Shown piece by piece: positions 8,332 through 17,132 of a DNA stretch of 64,000 bases. The notes below the pieces were generated by a model, which was given only the letters and a program-made list of their open reading frames with translations, did no database searches and was not told where the DNA came from. Within the stretch, counting starts at the first letter, position 1; every line of letters starts with the position of its first letter. Origin of the DNA: an uncultured Lewinella sp. (GTDB taxonomy: Bacteria; Bacteroidota; Bacteroidia; Chitinophagales; Saprospiraceae); contig CAJXOS010000002.1 in assembly GCA_913057725.1 (NCBI GenBank), positions 49,149 through 113,148 of the forward strand. Direction: 5' to 3'. A program made the position numbers and the translations under genes.

Positions 8332-9177
8332 ATGAGTGATCAACGTTATAGAACCAGCCAGGGCAAACTTATTAGTGCTGCTGTGGTAGGGTTTATCATC
8401 CTGATGGTCCTGGTTATTTTCTCAAGTGCCACTTTCCTAACCATCGACGCCGGTGAGCGCGGTGTGCTTTTCCGTCGTTTTGGCGGCGGCCTTGACAAAG
8501 AGAATATCTATCCACCAGGATTCCATATTCTAGCACCATGGAATACCATGCACCGCTATGATGTACGGGAAAAGCAGATAGAAGAAAAGATTGATGCCCT
8601 TTCGAATAATGGTCTGAACATCGCTGTAGATGTAACCGTCCGTGTAAACCCTGCCTATGATCAAATTGGTGGGCTACACGAGAAATTCGGACAAGACTAC
8701 ATCAACACGTTAATACGCCCCGAGGTGCGTTCGGCAGTCCGGGAAGCCATCGGTAAATTCACCCCGGAAGAGCTCTACTCCACCAAGCGTGACGAAGTGC
8801 AAACGCTCATCCAGACGGACCTCGAAAAATCTCTGATCGAAAACTACATCGAACTGAGAGCGACCCTAATTAAGGATATTGAACTACCGGATAAAGTACG
8901 TGGTGCGATCGAAGACAAGCTCGAAGCTGAGCAGTCGGCCCTGAAGTACGAGTTTATCCTAGCTAAAGAACGCCAGGAAGCGGAACGTCGCATTATTGAG
9001 GCGGAAGCCAAAGCACGAGCGAACCAAATCCTGAATGCCTCTTTGAGTACCAACATTCTGCGTGACAAAGGTATTGAGGCCACGCTGGAGCTGGCTAAAG
9101 CACCAGGTAGTAAGGTTGTGGTAATAGGAGGCGAAGGCTCCGGTGGCATGCCACTTATCCTGGGCGGTGGCAACTAA
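8332..9177 (+). CDS. Prohibitin / SPFH family membrane protein
   Basis: 281 residues. A short cytoplasmic tail precedes one membrane helix (about residues 13-34). The SPFH/band 7 domain follows (TIDAGERGVLFRRFGG to about residue 200) and then a charged coiled coil EFILAKERQEAERRIIEAEAKARANQI. The glycine-rich tail ends LILGGGN. Such proteins form large rings in membranes and organise proteases or lipid domains. No NfeD partner is adjacent. A strong terminator follows. Confidence 0.93.
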   Translation: MSDQRYRTSQGKLISAAVVGFIILMVLVIFSSATFLTIDAGERGVLFRRFGGGLDKENIYPPGFHILAPWNTMHRYDVREKQIEEKIDALSNNGLNIAVDVTVRVNPAYDQIGGLHEKFGQDYINTLIRPEVRSAVREAIGKFTPEELYSTKRDEVQTLIQTDLEKSLIENYIELRATLIKDIELPDKVRGAIEDKLEAEQSALKYEFILAKERQEAERRIIEAEAKARANQILNASLSTNILRDKGIEATLELAKAPGSKVVVIGGEGSGGMPLILGGGN

Positions 9178-9201
9178 GTAGTCAACGTCAAGTAAACCGT
9201 T

Positions 9202-9244
9202 ATAATCCCGCTTCAAGAGGTCTTGAAGCGGGATTATTTTTTTT
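9202..9244 (+). terminator. Intrinsic terminator of the prohibitin-like gene
   Basis: Near-perfect stem of at least 15 bp: ATAATCCCGCTTCAAG (from 9202) with its complement ending at 9237, tight GAGGTC-type loop, then eight T residues. Confidence 0.9.
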
Positions 9245-9300
9245 CAAAACTGTAAGAAAACGATAGGCCTTGCGACTTATAAAATAAAAACACCTCAATC

Positions 9301-9501
9301 ATGACTAATCAACGCGCAGACATCTGGAGTGGAATTATGGCACTAGGCACCTTAGGAATGACACTAGTACCAAACACCTCTATCTTCCACATTCCATTAA
9401 TACTTGTTACTACAGTTAGCCTCGGCATGCTGGTATGGATCGTAAGTAAAGACCAGAAAAAAGCACAGCAACAAGAGGTAAGCAATGAGCAGAACTGCTA
9501 G
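9301..9501 (+). CDS. Small two-helix membrane protein
   Basis: 66 residues, family not recognised. Two hydrophobic segments (about residues 10-25 and 28-48, MALGTLGMTLVPN and IPLILVTTVSLGMLVWIV) are followed by a charged tail KDQKKAQQQEVSNEQ. It lies between the prohibitin terminator and the dnaB promoter. No promoter element is obvious. The hydrophobic pattern and isolated position make it a plausible gene, but coding is not proven. Confidence 0.5.
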   Translation: MTNQRADIWSGIMALGTLGMTLVPNTSIFHIPLILVTTVSLGMLVWIVSKDQKKAQQQEVSNEQNC

Positions 9502-9575
9502 GCAGAAAGAGTTATCCACATACTTATCAACGTCCCTTGTGAGGAATTCCTGCTGTAGTTTACCGCAAAAGGTTT

Positions 9576-9583
9576 TACTTTTG
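9576..9583 (+). promoter_or_regulatory. dnaB -7 element TACTTTTG
   Basis: TAnnTTTG match 20 bp before the dnaB ATG. It is embedded in a small inverted repeat TTTAC-TTTT-GTAAA (9574-9587). Confidence 0.6.
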
Positions 9584-9603
9584 TAAACTACACGCAAGAA
9601 TAG

Positions 9604-11124
9604 ATGGCTGACTCATCCACTAACAAACCAACAAGACGTCGACGTACGGACGGTAAACAAGGCCGCGAGGACTTGTCTAACTACGTATTCGGCAAGGTTC
9701 CTCCTCAAGCAGTACCGCTAGAGGAGGCGATCCTGGGGGCAATCCTTCTCGAAAAGGATGCCTTGACGGAAGTATTGGATGTATTGCAACATGACGCCTT
9801 CTATGTGGATGCCCACCAGTTGATCTACAAGGCGATGCTTCGGCTCTTTGAACGCTCCCAACCCATTGACCTCCTTACGGTGATGGAAGAGCTAAAAAAG
9901 TCAGGCGAGCTAGAATCCATCGGTGGCCCTGCCTACCTGGCAGAACTCTCCAACAAAGTAGCTTCAGCAGCCAACATCGAGTATCATGCTCGGATTGTAG
10001 CGCAGAAGTTCATTCAGCGAGAGCTCATTCGCATCTCTACCAAAACCATCAACGATGCATTCGAGGACACTACCGATGTCTTTGACTTGCTGGATGGTGC
10101 TGAAAATGCCCTCTTCAAGATTGCAGAACGCAATATGGGCCGGAGCGTCGATAAGATGGGTAGCTTGGCGAGTAAGCTGCTCAAGCAAATTGAGGAGCTG
10201 AAGGATGTAGAAGAAGGCCTCACTGGAGTGCCTACCGGCTTTACTGATTTGGACCGCCTTACTAGTGGCTTTCAAAAATCAGATTTGATCATTTTGGCAG
10301 CCAGACCAGGTATGGGTAAAACAGCCCTTACCCTATCTATCGCCAAAAACGCTGCTCTGGACTTCAATAAGGGAGTTGCAGTTTTCAGTTTGGAGATGTC
10401 CAGCTTACAGTTGGCCCAGCGTATCATTTCCATGGAAGCTGAGATTGCGGGTAGCAAGCTGAGAAATGGTCAGTTGGAGGAATACGAATGGCAGCAGCTG
10501 CACACTGCCATTGAAAAAGTAGCTGACGCCCCCATCTTTATCGACGACACCCCTGGCATCAACAGTTTTGAGCTTCGCGCTAAATGCCGACGCCTCAAAA
10601 TGCAGTATGACATTCAAATGATCATCATTGATTATCTACAATTGATGAGTGGTGGTGGCGATAACAAGTCGGGTAATCGTGAACAGGAAGTAAGTGCAAT
10701 TTCTCGTTCACTGAAAGGGCTTGCTAAGGAGCTCAACGTACCAGTGATTGCACTCTCCCAGCTGAGTCGTGCGGTAGAAACCCGTGGTGGTGATAAGCGC
10801 CCTCAATTAAGTGACCTTCGTGAATCAGGATCGATCGAGCAGGATGCTGATATGGTAATGTTCATCTACCGCCCAGAATACTACCAAATCCTGGAAGACG
10901 AAGAAGGCCAATCGCTCAAGGGAGTGGCCGACGTTATTGTAGCCAAGCACCGTCATGGTGCCTTAATGGATGTACGCTTGAGATTTACCGGCGAGTTTGC
11001 TCGTTTCTCCAACATGGACGACCCCGACTTTGGCGATCTCCCTGGCGACACTTTCGAAAGTCCTTTCAACAATATCATCACCAAACCATCCAAGATGAAT
11101 GATGGTGAGGATATTCCTTTCTAA
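9604..11124 (+). CDS. dnaB: Replicative DNA helicase DnaB
   Basis: Hexameric ATP-driven helicase that unwinds DNA at the replication fork and recruits primase. The DnaB N-terminal domain is at about residues 30-135 (PPQAVPLEEAILGAILLEKDAL). The RecA-like C-terminal domain has Walker A ARPGMGKT near 230-240, Walker B MIIIDYLQLM, and the arginine-finger and DNA-loop region QLSDLRESGSIEQDADMVMF. Length 506 is usual. There is no intein. The N-terminal 25 residues are basic and disordered. The start ATG follows the -7 element with a short leader. Confidence 0.97.
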   Translation: MADSSTNKPTRRRRTDGKQGREDLSNYVFGKVPPQAVPLEEAILGAILLEKDALTEVLDVLQHDAFYVDAHQLIYKAMLRLFERSQPIDLLTVMEELKKSGELESIGGPAYLAELSNKVASAANIEYHARIVAQKFIQRELIRISTKTINDAFEDTTDVFDLLDGAENALFKIAERNMGRSVDKMGSLASKLLKQIEELKDVEEGLTGVPTGFTDLDRLTSGFQKSDLIILAARPGMGKTALTLSIAKNAALDFNKGVAVFSLEMSSLQLAQRIISMEAEIAGSKLRNGQLEEYEWQQLHTAIEKVADAPIFIDDTPGINSFELRAKCRRLKMQYDIQMIIIDYLQLMSGGGDNKSGNREQEVSAISRSLKGLAKELNVPVIALSQLSRAVETRGGDKRPQLSDLRESGSIEQDADMVMFIYRPEYYQILEDEEGQSLKGVADVIVAKHRHGALMDVRLRFTGEFARFSNMDDPDFGDLPGDTFESPFNNIITKPSKMNDGEDIPF

Positions 11125-11261
11125 TTTTTTTCTTTACCACTCGGTAACCTTTTCCCGGCATACGTTACTATTATTAGTGTAGACGCATTGATGCGAAGTA
11201 CTCATGGGCTGTTCCTAAACTTTGCGAATAATGCGATTATGGTTTACGAAACACTGATCTA

Positions 11262-11813
11262 ATGGTAAAGACACCTGCAAAATCGGCCTTCTTGCAATGG
11301 TATCAAGCTTATCATGAGCGCCTTGTTCGCTATTGTAGTAGCCGTGCATTTGGCATCATGGACGCCGAAGACCTGGTACAGGAAGCTGTTTTGGCTACCC
11401 TGGCCAACTGGGAGAAAATACAAGACAAGAGAAAGCTGCTAAGCTATATGATCGGTGTGGTGAATAATCAAGTTCGCAACCACCGCCGGCGGCTGCCATT
11501 TAAAGGCAAGCTGGACGAGCAGCGCATGCAGGCACTAGAAAGCCGCCTTGGTGATGCCGAAACAGCACTGGATGTCCATTTCCTACTAAAAGCTATTGAA
11601 CAACTTCCTGCACCACAAGCCGAAGCACTGCGCTTGTTTGAATGGAGTGGCTTTAGCATCCGTGAGATTGCTGAGCTTCAAGACTGCAGTGAAGGAGCTG
11701 TAAAAACCAGACTCAGTAGAGCACGAAAAAGCTTGCGAGAATTGCTGACCGAAGATGGGAAACGCCTCAGTATAGGGCAGCGCCTACAGATTTATGCCTC
11801 TATCTTGCTGTAA
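11262..11813 (+). CDS. ECF-type RNA polymerase sigma factor
   Basis: 183 residues. Region 2 is FLQWYQAYHERLVRYCSSRAF followed by DAEDLVQEAVLATLANW, the core-binding and -10 recognition helices. Region 4 is LPAPQAEALRLFEWSGFSIREIAELQDCSEGAVKTRLSRARKSLRE, the -35 recognition helix-turn-helix. The gene is followed 15 bp later by a 53-codon frame, so the pair are probably translated from one transcript. The upstream region holds TAAACTTTG, one base too long for the usual -7 element. The regulon is unknown. Confidence 0.9.
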   Translation: MVKTPAKSAFLQWYQAYHERLVRYCSSRAFGIMDAEDLVQEAVLATLANWEKIQDKRKLLSYMIGVVNNQVRNHRRRLPFKGKLDEQRMQALESRLGDAETALDVHFLLKAIEQLPAPQAEALRLFEWSGFSIREIAELQDCSEGAVKTRLSRARKSLRELLTEDGKRLSIGQRLQIYASILL

Positions 11814-11828
11814 TCTAAAGCTCGACCA

Positions 11829-11990
11829 ATGAAAAAGCCAAGCGAACAGGATATTCAAAAAAGGATGGACCAAGTGCCGCGTTTACACGCTCATATCCCT
11901 TTCGAGGAGGTGATCGTCTGGGTCTACGCAGCACCTAATCCTAAGACCCGTTTTTGGCTATGGCGATGGCTGGACAAACTCACCCTTTAA
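11829..11990 (+). CDS. 53-residue protein paired with the ECF sigma factor
   Basis: The ATG at 11829 opens 53 codons, starting MKKPSEQDIQKRMDQVPRL, rich in tryptophan and charge, ending RFWLWRWLDKLTL. It starts 15 bp after the sigma factor stop and is in line with it. It has no membrane helix and no zinc-binding HxxxCxxC anti-sigma motif. The position suggests a regulator or partner of the sigma factor, which is inference. I do not recognise the family. Confidence 0.55.
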   Translation: MKKPSEQDIQKRMDQVPRLHAHIPFEEVIVWVYAAPNPKTRFWLWRWLDKLTL

Positions 11991-12137
11991 TCAACTTTAG
12001 CACTTAGCCGCTCACCATTTTATCGAATCCGGTAGCGGTCATTTCTTCAACATACGGACTCAAGTTAGACTGGATGCAAGGGCACCTTGCGTCATAGCCG
12101 TGCTATGTCCCTAAACAACCTTTATCAATCAATTCAT

Positions 12138-12812
12138 ATGAACTACGGAAAAGAATTTCAGCGCTTTGCTGTTGGCCACATGGGCATGAACAGCATGCAT
12201 TTGGCCAACTACATTAGCCAAACCAGCACTCCTGCCCAGGCTAATATCTCGCCAATGGTAATAGAAGAACGATCACTCAACATTGCTCAACTGGATGTCT
12301 TCAGTCGACTGATGATGGACCGGATCATTTTTCTCGGTGTACCAATCAATGACTACGTTGCTAACGTCATTCAGGCACAACTACTATTTCTTCATAGCAC
12401 CGACCCGCGTCGTGACATTCAAATGTATATCAATAGCCCGGGTGGTTCCGTGACTGCTGGTCTGGGTATTTATGATACAATGCAATACGTTGGCCCTGAT
12501 GTCGGCACAATTTGCACCAGCATGTCAGCTAGCATGGCTGCAGTACTGTTGGCAGCAGGGGCACCGGGAAAGCGATCAGGCTTACCGCACAGTCGAGTCA
12601 TGATTCACCAACCAAGTGGTGGTATGCAAGGCCAATTATCAGATATGGAGATCACCTACAAACTGGTAAAGGGCATGCAAAAGGAGCTCTATCAGATACT
12701 CAGTGAGCATACTGGCCAGTCCTTCGAACAAATCACAAGCGATAGCGACCGAGACCATTGGATGTCAGCCCAGGAAGCTAAAGCGTATGGATTATTAGAC
12801 GAAGTCTTGTAG
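12138..12812 (+). CDS. clpP: ATP-dependent Clp protease proteolytic subunit
   Basis: Serine protease that forms the double heptameric chamber used by ClpX or ClpA-type unfoldases. The 224-residue form starts MNYGKEFQRFAVGHMG, which aligns with the usual Bacteroidota ClpP start. The longer frames from TTG 12087 or ATG 12105 add residues the family lacks. The catalytic triad is Ser132 in SMSASMAA, His157 in MIHQP and Asp206 in SDRDHW. It is not next to clpX here. An intrinsic terminator follows. Confidence 0.95.
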   Translation: MNYGKEFQRFAVGHMGMNSMHLANYISQTSTPAQANISPMVIEERSLNIAQLDVFSRLMMDRIIFLGVPINDYVANVIQAQLLFLHSTDPRRDIQMYINSPGGSVTAGLGIYDTMQYVGPDVGTICTSMSASMAAVLLAAGAPGKRSGLPHSRVMIHQPSGGMQGQLSDMEITYKLVKGMQKELYQILSEHTGQSFEQITSDSDRDHWMSAQEAKAYGLLDEVL

Positions 12813-12827
12813 GAAAGAAGCATGTAA

Positions 12828-12861
12828 TGGCCCGGTGAAAGGAAAAACCGGGCCACTTTTT
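12828..12861 (+). terminator. Intrinsic terminator of clpP
   Basis: Stem TGGCCCGGT / ACCGGGCCA (12828-12836 and 12847-12855), 10-nt loop, then five T residues. Its tail overlaps the stop codon of the convergent small gene. Confidence 0.8.
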
Positions 12862-13045
12862 ATTCCCTGTCTAAGTAACCAAACAGATCGATCTCTTCGT
12901 TTTCATCTTCTTGATGAAAATAGACCTGTTTAGGTTTATACTTCTGTTTTGTTTGTGGTTTAAGTTTCGTGCGCCGGCGCTGATTTTCGGTGTTGTTCGC
13001 CGGCAGTACTGATTGGTTTTTCTTGTTCTTATCTGACTTTTTCAT
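12860..13045 (-). CDS. Small basic protein, function unknown
   Basis: 61 residues. The first 40 are very basic and polar (MKKSDKNKKNQSVLP, RRRTKLKPQTKQKYKPKQ) and the last 15 acidic (EDENEEIDLFGYLDRE), so it is probably disordered. It is convergent with clpP. Composition fits a nucleic-acid-associated small protein, but there is no family match. The frame could also be fortuitous. Confidence 0.45.
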   Translation of the reverse strand: MKKSDKNKKNQSVLPANNTENQRRRTKLKPQTKQKYKPKQVYFHQEDENEEIDLFGYLDRE

Positions 13046-13173
13046 GATCAGTTAGGTATAGAAAAGACAAAAAGCGGGCTAGTAGATTAGTTGCCCATGA
13101 TTTAAAACTGCCACAAGTCTACAGGAAAAAACAATACAGCGAAAGATGCTTGGTGAAATTTATTTGTCTGGTA

Positions 13174-14076
13174 TTATGCTACTTCATGACCCCGAGCGGC
13201 CTCCAATAGAATAAACCAATCTTGATCGTCAAGTTCTATTTGAGTAGCCTTGACTGCTGCCGTTAAGCGACTTTCACGAGCGGTCCCCAATACGGGCAGA
13301 ATACCTGCCGGATGATGCAATAGCCAAGCCAGCAACATAACATCACTACCTGGACTACCGTACTTTTCTCCAACATCATCAAGGGCATCTGCTACCCTTC
13401 TGGCGGCATCATCATCACGGCTAAAAAATCCACCTAATGGCGACCAAGCCATAGGGCGCATTTCGTATTTGAGTGCCTGATCAAAGGTGCCGTCAAAGAC
13501 TGGGTCATTATGTAATAAGCTAGCCTGTACCTGGTTAGTCACCAAGGGTGTAGCTGAACGCAAAAGATCTAGCTGGGAGGGTGTAAAATTCGACACTCCG
13601 AAGTGCCGCACCTTTCCACTGGACTTCAGCTCCGCAAAGGCAGCTGCTACTTCCTCCGCTTGCATCAAAGGACTTGGACGATGAACCAATAGCAAATCCA
13701 AATAGTCCGTCTGTAAGTTTTTCAGGCTTTGTTCAGCGGAGCGGATAATGTAATCCTTGCTCAGGTCATAGGCCTTGATGTGATTGTCCGGACGTTCGTC
13801 ACAAACCAAACGGATACCACATTTGCTGATCATCTGCACCTTCGAACGATCAGCCGAAAGGCCACCCCAGGCATTGCCAAAAGTGGCTTCAGTAGTATAA
13901 TGGCCATAAATATCTGCGTGATCGAAAGTAGTGACCCCTTCTTCCAAGCAATGTTCGATCAAGGATTGCATCTCCTTGACGGAGAGATTATGCCCCCATA
14001 CACCCCAGGTCATTACCCCGGCAACGAGGCGTGAAAAAGTAGGTCCATTCGGATGTAGTTGAATTGGTGCGAGCAT
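13174..14076 (-). CDS. Aldo/keto reductase
   Basis: NADPH-dependent carbonyl reductase with a TIM barrel, 300 residues, of the YdhF-like group. The catalytic tetrad is visible: Asp52 and Tyr57 in FDHADIYG, Lys85 in ISKCG and His132 in LVHRP. The GVSNFTPSQL segment and the C-terminal LPVLGTARESRL cofactor-binding stretch follow the family. It is the third gene of the leftward run TonB receptor, LOG-type hydrolase, aldo/keto reductase, 38 bp after its neighbour. The substrate is unknown. Confidence 0.92.
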   Translation of the reverse strand: MLAPIQLHPNGPTFSRLVAGVMTWGVWGHNLSVKEMQSLIEHCLEEGVTTFDHADIYGHYTTEATFGNAWGGLSADRSKVQMISKCGIRLVCDERPDNHIKAYDLSKDYIIRSAEQSLKNLQTDYLDLLLVHRPSPLMQAEEVAAAFAELKSSGKVRHFGVSNFTPSQLDLLRSATPLVTNQVQASLLHNDPVFDGTFDQALKYEMRPMAWSPLGGFFSRDDDAARRVADALDDVGEKYGSPGSDVMLLAWLLHHPAGILPVLGTARESRLTAAVKATQIELDDQDWFILLEAARGHEVA

Positions 14077-14114
14077 GATAGATCCAGCTTTTGGTTACGC
14101 GCTAAAGTACAGGA

Positions 14115-14696
14115 TTATGTTTGGTTTTCATCCAGCCATTTTCCGACAAGGGCCGGTTTATAGTCCAGCATTTGCTGTAGCAGATCCTCAATATTATCAC
14201 TCACCAACAGCATTCGTCGGTTACTTACTCTGAGCAAGCCCTGCTCTACCATATGGTCCAAGAGACGAATAAGGGCATCATAATAGCCTTCTGTATTGAG
14301 TATACCGATCGGTTTTTGATGCAGACCTAACTGCCCCCAGGTAAGCATCTCGAATAGTTCTTCCAATGTGCCAAAACCACCAGGAAGCGCAATTACGCCC
14401 TCGCAATGCTCATTCATTAACTGCTTCCGTTCGTGCATACTATCAACCAATAGCAACTCCGTCAGGCCGGGATGGGCCAACTCTTTTGCTTGTAGGAAAT
14501 GAGGAAGTACACCAATAACCTTCCCGCCTTCATCTAGCGCGCCATCTGCAACCGCCCCCATCAGACCAACTTTGGCTCCGCCATAGACCAAGGTGATTTC
14601 TCGTCGAGCTAATTGCTGGCCTAAACGACAAGCCTCTTGGGCAAATGTTGAACTAGCACCACTACTGGAGCCACAGAATACTGCTACTGCTTTCAT
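14115..14696 (-). CDS. LOG family nucleoside 5'-monophosphate phosphoribohydrolase
   Basis: 193 residues of the TIGR00730/LOG family, once called lysine decarboxylase-like. It has the Rossmann-like CGSSSGASSTF, YGGAKVGLMGAVADGA, MHERKQLM and the active-site motif PGGFGTLEE. Known members cleave the N-glycosidic bond of cytokinin ribotides or of AMP and similar nucleotides. It lies 32 bp after the TonB receptor gene and 38 bp before the aldo/keto reductase, so the three are likely co-transcribed. The true bacterial substrate is uncertain. Confidence 0.92.
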   Translation of the reverse strand: MKAVAVFCGSSSGASSTFAQEACRLGQQLARREITLVYGGAKVGLMGAVADGALDEGGKVIGVLPHFLQAKELAHPGLTELLLVDSMHERKQLMNEHCEGVIALPGGFGTLEELFEMLTWGQLGLHQKPIGILNTEGYYDALIRLLDHMVEQGLLRVSNRRMLLVSDNIEDLLQQMLDYKPALVGKWLDENQT

Positions 14697-14728
14697 GAAT
14701 CATCAATTTAGCGTTCAGCAGAAGACCC

Positions 14729-17005
14729 TTAGAAGAAGTAGGAAAACTTAGCCCGCAAGTTAAACGGCGTACCCGGGGTAAAGTGAATTTCCTTCATTGG
14801 CACCGCTTCATTTTGCAAACGAGATTCGGTAGCAAACTGCGCCTCGTTCCATTCCTCATCCAGCAGGTTTTCTGCGATTAAGCCAATATAGAAATGAGTA
14901 CCGCGATATCCAAAATTAGCGTCCAGCAGAAAATAACCAGTTGCCGTGAGGGAATATGCTTCATCTGCAGGACGGTCTCCTAACCAGCGATATCTCAGTC
15001 CACCTTGCCACCCTTCTGTCGGGCTATAAACCAAGCCTCCGCTGCTGGTCCAAATTGGCGCAAGGGGAATCCGGTCTGCCTCTTCATCAGTCTTTGCGCG
15101 TGCGTGCGTATAGGTGAAACTACCATCCGCGAAGAAGTTTTCTGCCAACTGCCAACGCAACAAGCCTTCCACACCTCGTCGGCGAGTAGCACCGCTTGGC
15201 TCAATAACTCCTTCGTCTCCCACGTAGACAAACTCCTGTTCCAAATCAAGCTGCCAAAGATTGACTTGACCAACCAAATTCTTCCCTATCCGAAATAGTG
15301 ATCCAACATCAAAGCTTGTGCCTCCAGGCAGGCTACTGCCTACCTCTTGTGCTAGTATCAGGCGAGCATCATTGGAATGAAATCCACGGCTGGCCCGAGC
15401 AAACAACTGCCATCCACCAGCCAACTGGTAAAACAAACTCAGTTTCGGACTAAGAATACCATCAGCGGTACTCTGTGGATCATAAATCGTCTTTAGGCGA
15501 TCCAAATATTGAAAACGGAACCGATCATAGCGCAGCCCACCTTCCAATCGGAGGCGCGAACTCAGTTGCCAGTTCGCACCACCAAAAACAGCAGCATTTA
15601 GTTCTGTTACATCACCGTAAGCCACTCGCTCTAATGTGGTTTCGCGATTACGCGTATAGGACAATTCATTGTCTAAACTCCGGTCGAAGCGTGCTCGTAA
15701 ACCCAGCTGTAGGTTGAGTGGAAGACCTAATAAATTAGTCTGCCGTAGTAGGCGTCCCTGGTATCCCACTATGTGACGGTCTTCTTTTTGTCGAATCTGA
15801 TCGCCATTCTCTTCGTCGCGAGCAAAGAAGGTAAAATTGGAGTAGAGTTCGAAATCGTATTTGCTATAGTAAAATTGATGTTGCAGTTGCGTCCGCGCAT
15901 CTACGATACACTGGTGCTGCAGATTTACATTGATCCGTCTCGTTTCGCCTCCTTCTGTATCATCGATAGCCCCGAAGCGAGTAATTAATCCTTGATCTAC
16001 TGCACGTTGAGGGATTTGTCCGGATGCATCCCAACTACTATTAAAGCTCGAAACCGTCAGCGTGAGCTTTTGGCGACCATCAAAAGGGTTATGATATTTC
16101 AGCATCCCGTTCAAGCGAAAGAATCGTTGTGGCGAAACGAAATATCTATCCGTAAACAGCCCTTCACCGGCCACATAAGCACTCGGCGCATTTTCGCCTT
16201 GACGCGGAAGCAGGTTAAAACCACTAGCTAATCGATAGGTATCAAACTGACCAGCTTCTGTAGTCAAGAAACTCTCTGAAAGGTGATTTGTCGTAACAAA
16301 GGACACAGCTCCAGCCGTAGCGAAGTTGCCATCTGCAATGTTGTATGGTCCTTTGCGCAAGTCTACGGCACGTACCAGTTCTGGAATAACAAAGTGCAAA
16401 TCTGCGTAACCCTGCCCATGGGCATGACTCACCATATTTACGGGCATACCATCTACCTCAATGGCCAGGTCAGTACCGTGGTCAATATCAAAACCCCGTA
16501 GAAATATTTGCTCTGCCTTACCACCTCCAGCATGCTGTGCGATAAACAAACCAGGCATTGTCCGTAGCAGTTGTTGACTATTACTCACCGGGCGAGTTTT
16601 TAAATCCACCTGCGATATCGTAGCGAAGGGATTAGTAGCCTTAGCGCTTACTACTACATCTGGTAGATTAATATTCTCTGGTATGAGGGCTACTCGTACC
16701 GGCTGTGAGTTATCATCAGCCACTTTGATGTTCTCCAAAGTAATCGCCTGATAAGCCAAATAGCTAATCCGCACACGATAAATACCAGCCTCGAGGCCAG
16801 TGAACTGGAATACGCCTAGCTCATTCGTGTAGGTTACTTCTTCTGTTCCTAATAGTTCCACCGTTGCGCCGCCCAACTCCAGTTGGGTAGTAGCATCTTT
16901 TACAATGCCAATGATCGAACCCTTATGCATATCTCCGGCTAAAAGGGGGGTGAAAAAAAGAGTACAAAGCAAGAGTGTAAACAGCGAGTAAAACTTCTGA
17001 TGCAT
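14729..17005 (-). CDS. TonB-dependent outer-membrane receptor with His-containing plug
   Basis: 758 residues. A signal peptide ends near LLAG. A carboxypeptidase-regulatory-like domain (about 28-110) is followed by a plug domain (about 115-240) and a 22-stranded barrel ending in the aromatic residue pattern LRAKFSYFF. It takes up a bound ligand with energy from TonB-ExbBD. The plug contains VNMVSHAHGQGYADLHF with four histidines close together, which hints at a metal or metal-complex ligand. This is inference only. It leads the operon with the LOG hydrolase and aldo/keto reductase genes. Confidence 0.92.
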   Translation of the reverse strand: MHQKFYSLFTLLLCTLFFTPLLAGDMHKGSIIGIVKDATTQLELGGATVELLGTEEVTYTNELGVFQFTGLEAGIYRVRISYLAYQAITLENIKVADDNSQPVRVALIPENINLPDVVVSAKATNPFATISQVDLKTRPVSNSQQLLRTMPGLFIAQHAGGGKAEQIFLRGFDIDHGTDLAIEVDGMPVNMVSHAHGQGYADLHFVIPELVRAVDLRKGPYNIADGNFATAGAVSFVTTNHLSESFLTTEAGQFDTYRLASGFNLLPRQGENAPSAYVAGEGLFTDRYFVSPQRFFRLNGMLKYHNPFDGRQKLTLTVSSFNSSWDASGQIPQRAVDQGLITRFGAIDDTEGGETRRINVNLQHQCIVDARTQLQHQFYYSKYDFELYSNFTFFARDEENGDQIRQKEDRHIVGYQGRLLRQTNLLGLPLNLQLGLRARFDRSLDNELSYTRNRETTLERVAYGDVTELNAAVFGGANWQLSSRLRLEGGLRYDRFRFQYLDRLKTIYDPQSTADGILSPKLSLFYQLAGGWQLFARASRGFHSNDARLILAQEVGSSLPGGTSFDVGSLFRIGKNLVGQVNLWQLDLEQEFVYVGDEGVIEPSGATRRRGVEGLLRWQLAENFFADGSFTYTHARAKTDEEADRIPLAPIWTSSGGLVYSPTEGWQGGLRYRWLGDRPADEAYSLTATGYFLLDANFGYRGTHFYIGLIAENLLDEEWNEAQFATESRLQNEAVPMKEIHFTPGTPFNLRAKFSYFF

Positions 17006-17089
17006 AATTGGGGTAGCTTTTAATCTTACGTTTCAAAACAACATACGAGGATAGGAGGTTGCATGGATTTTATTAAACCTAAAATTGCT

Positions 17090-17097
17090 TATTTTTG
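17090..17097 (+). promoter_or_regulatory. ftsK -7 element TATTTTTG
   Basis: TAnnTTTG match 35 bp before the ftsK ATG. It lies inside the 5' extension of the longest possible frame, so that extension is not translated from this promoter. Confidence 0.55.
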
Positions 17098-17120
17098 CCA
17101 TTCACCTATCCTGGAAGCCG

Positions 17121-17127
17121 AGGAGGC
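17121..17127 (+). promoter_or_regulatory. Shine-Dalgarno AGGAGG deciding the ftsK start
   Basis: AGGAGGC lies 6 bp before ATG 17133. A strong ribosome-binding site is unusual among genes of this window and favours this ATG over the TTG at 17085. Confidence 0.7.
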
Positions 17128-17132
17128 GTACT

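Noticed and set aside
12087..12137. 17-residue N-terminal extension of ClpP
   Set aside because: It begins with TTG, and the usual family start aligns with ATG 12138.
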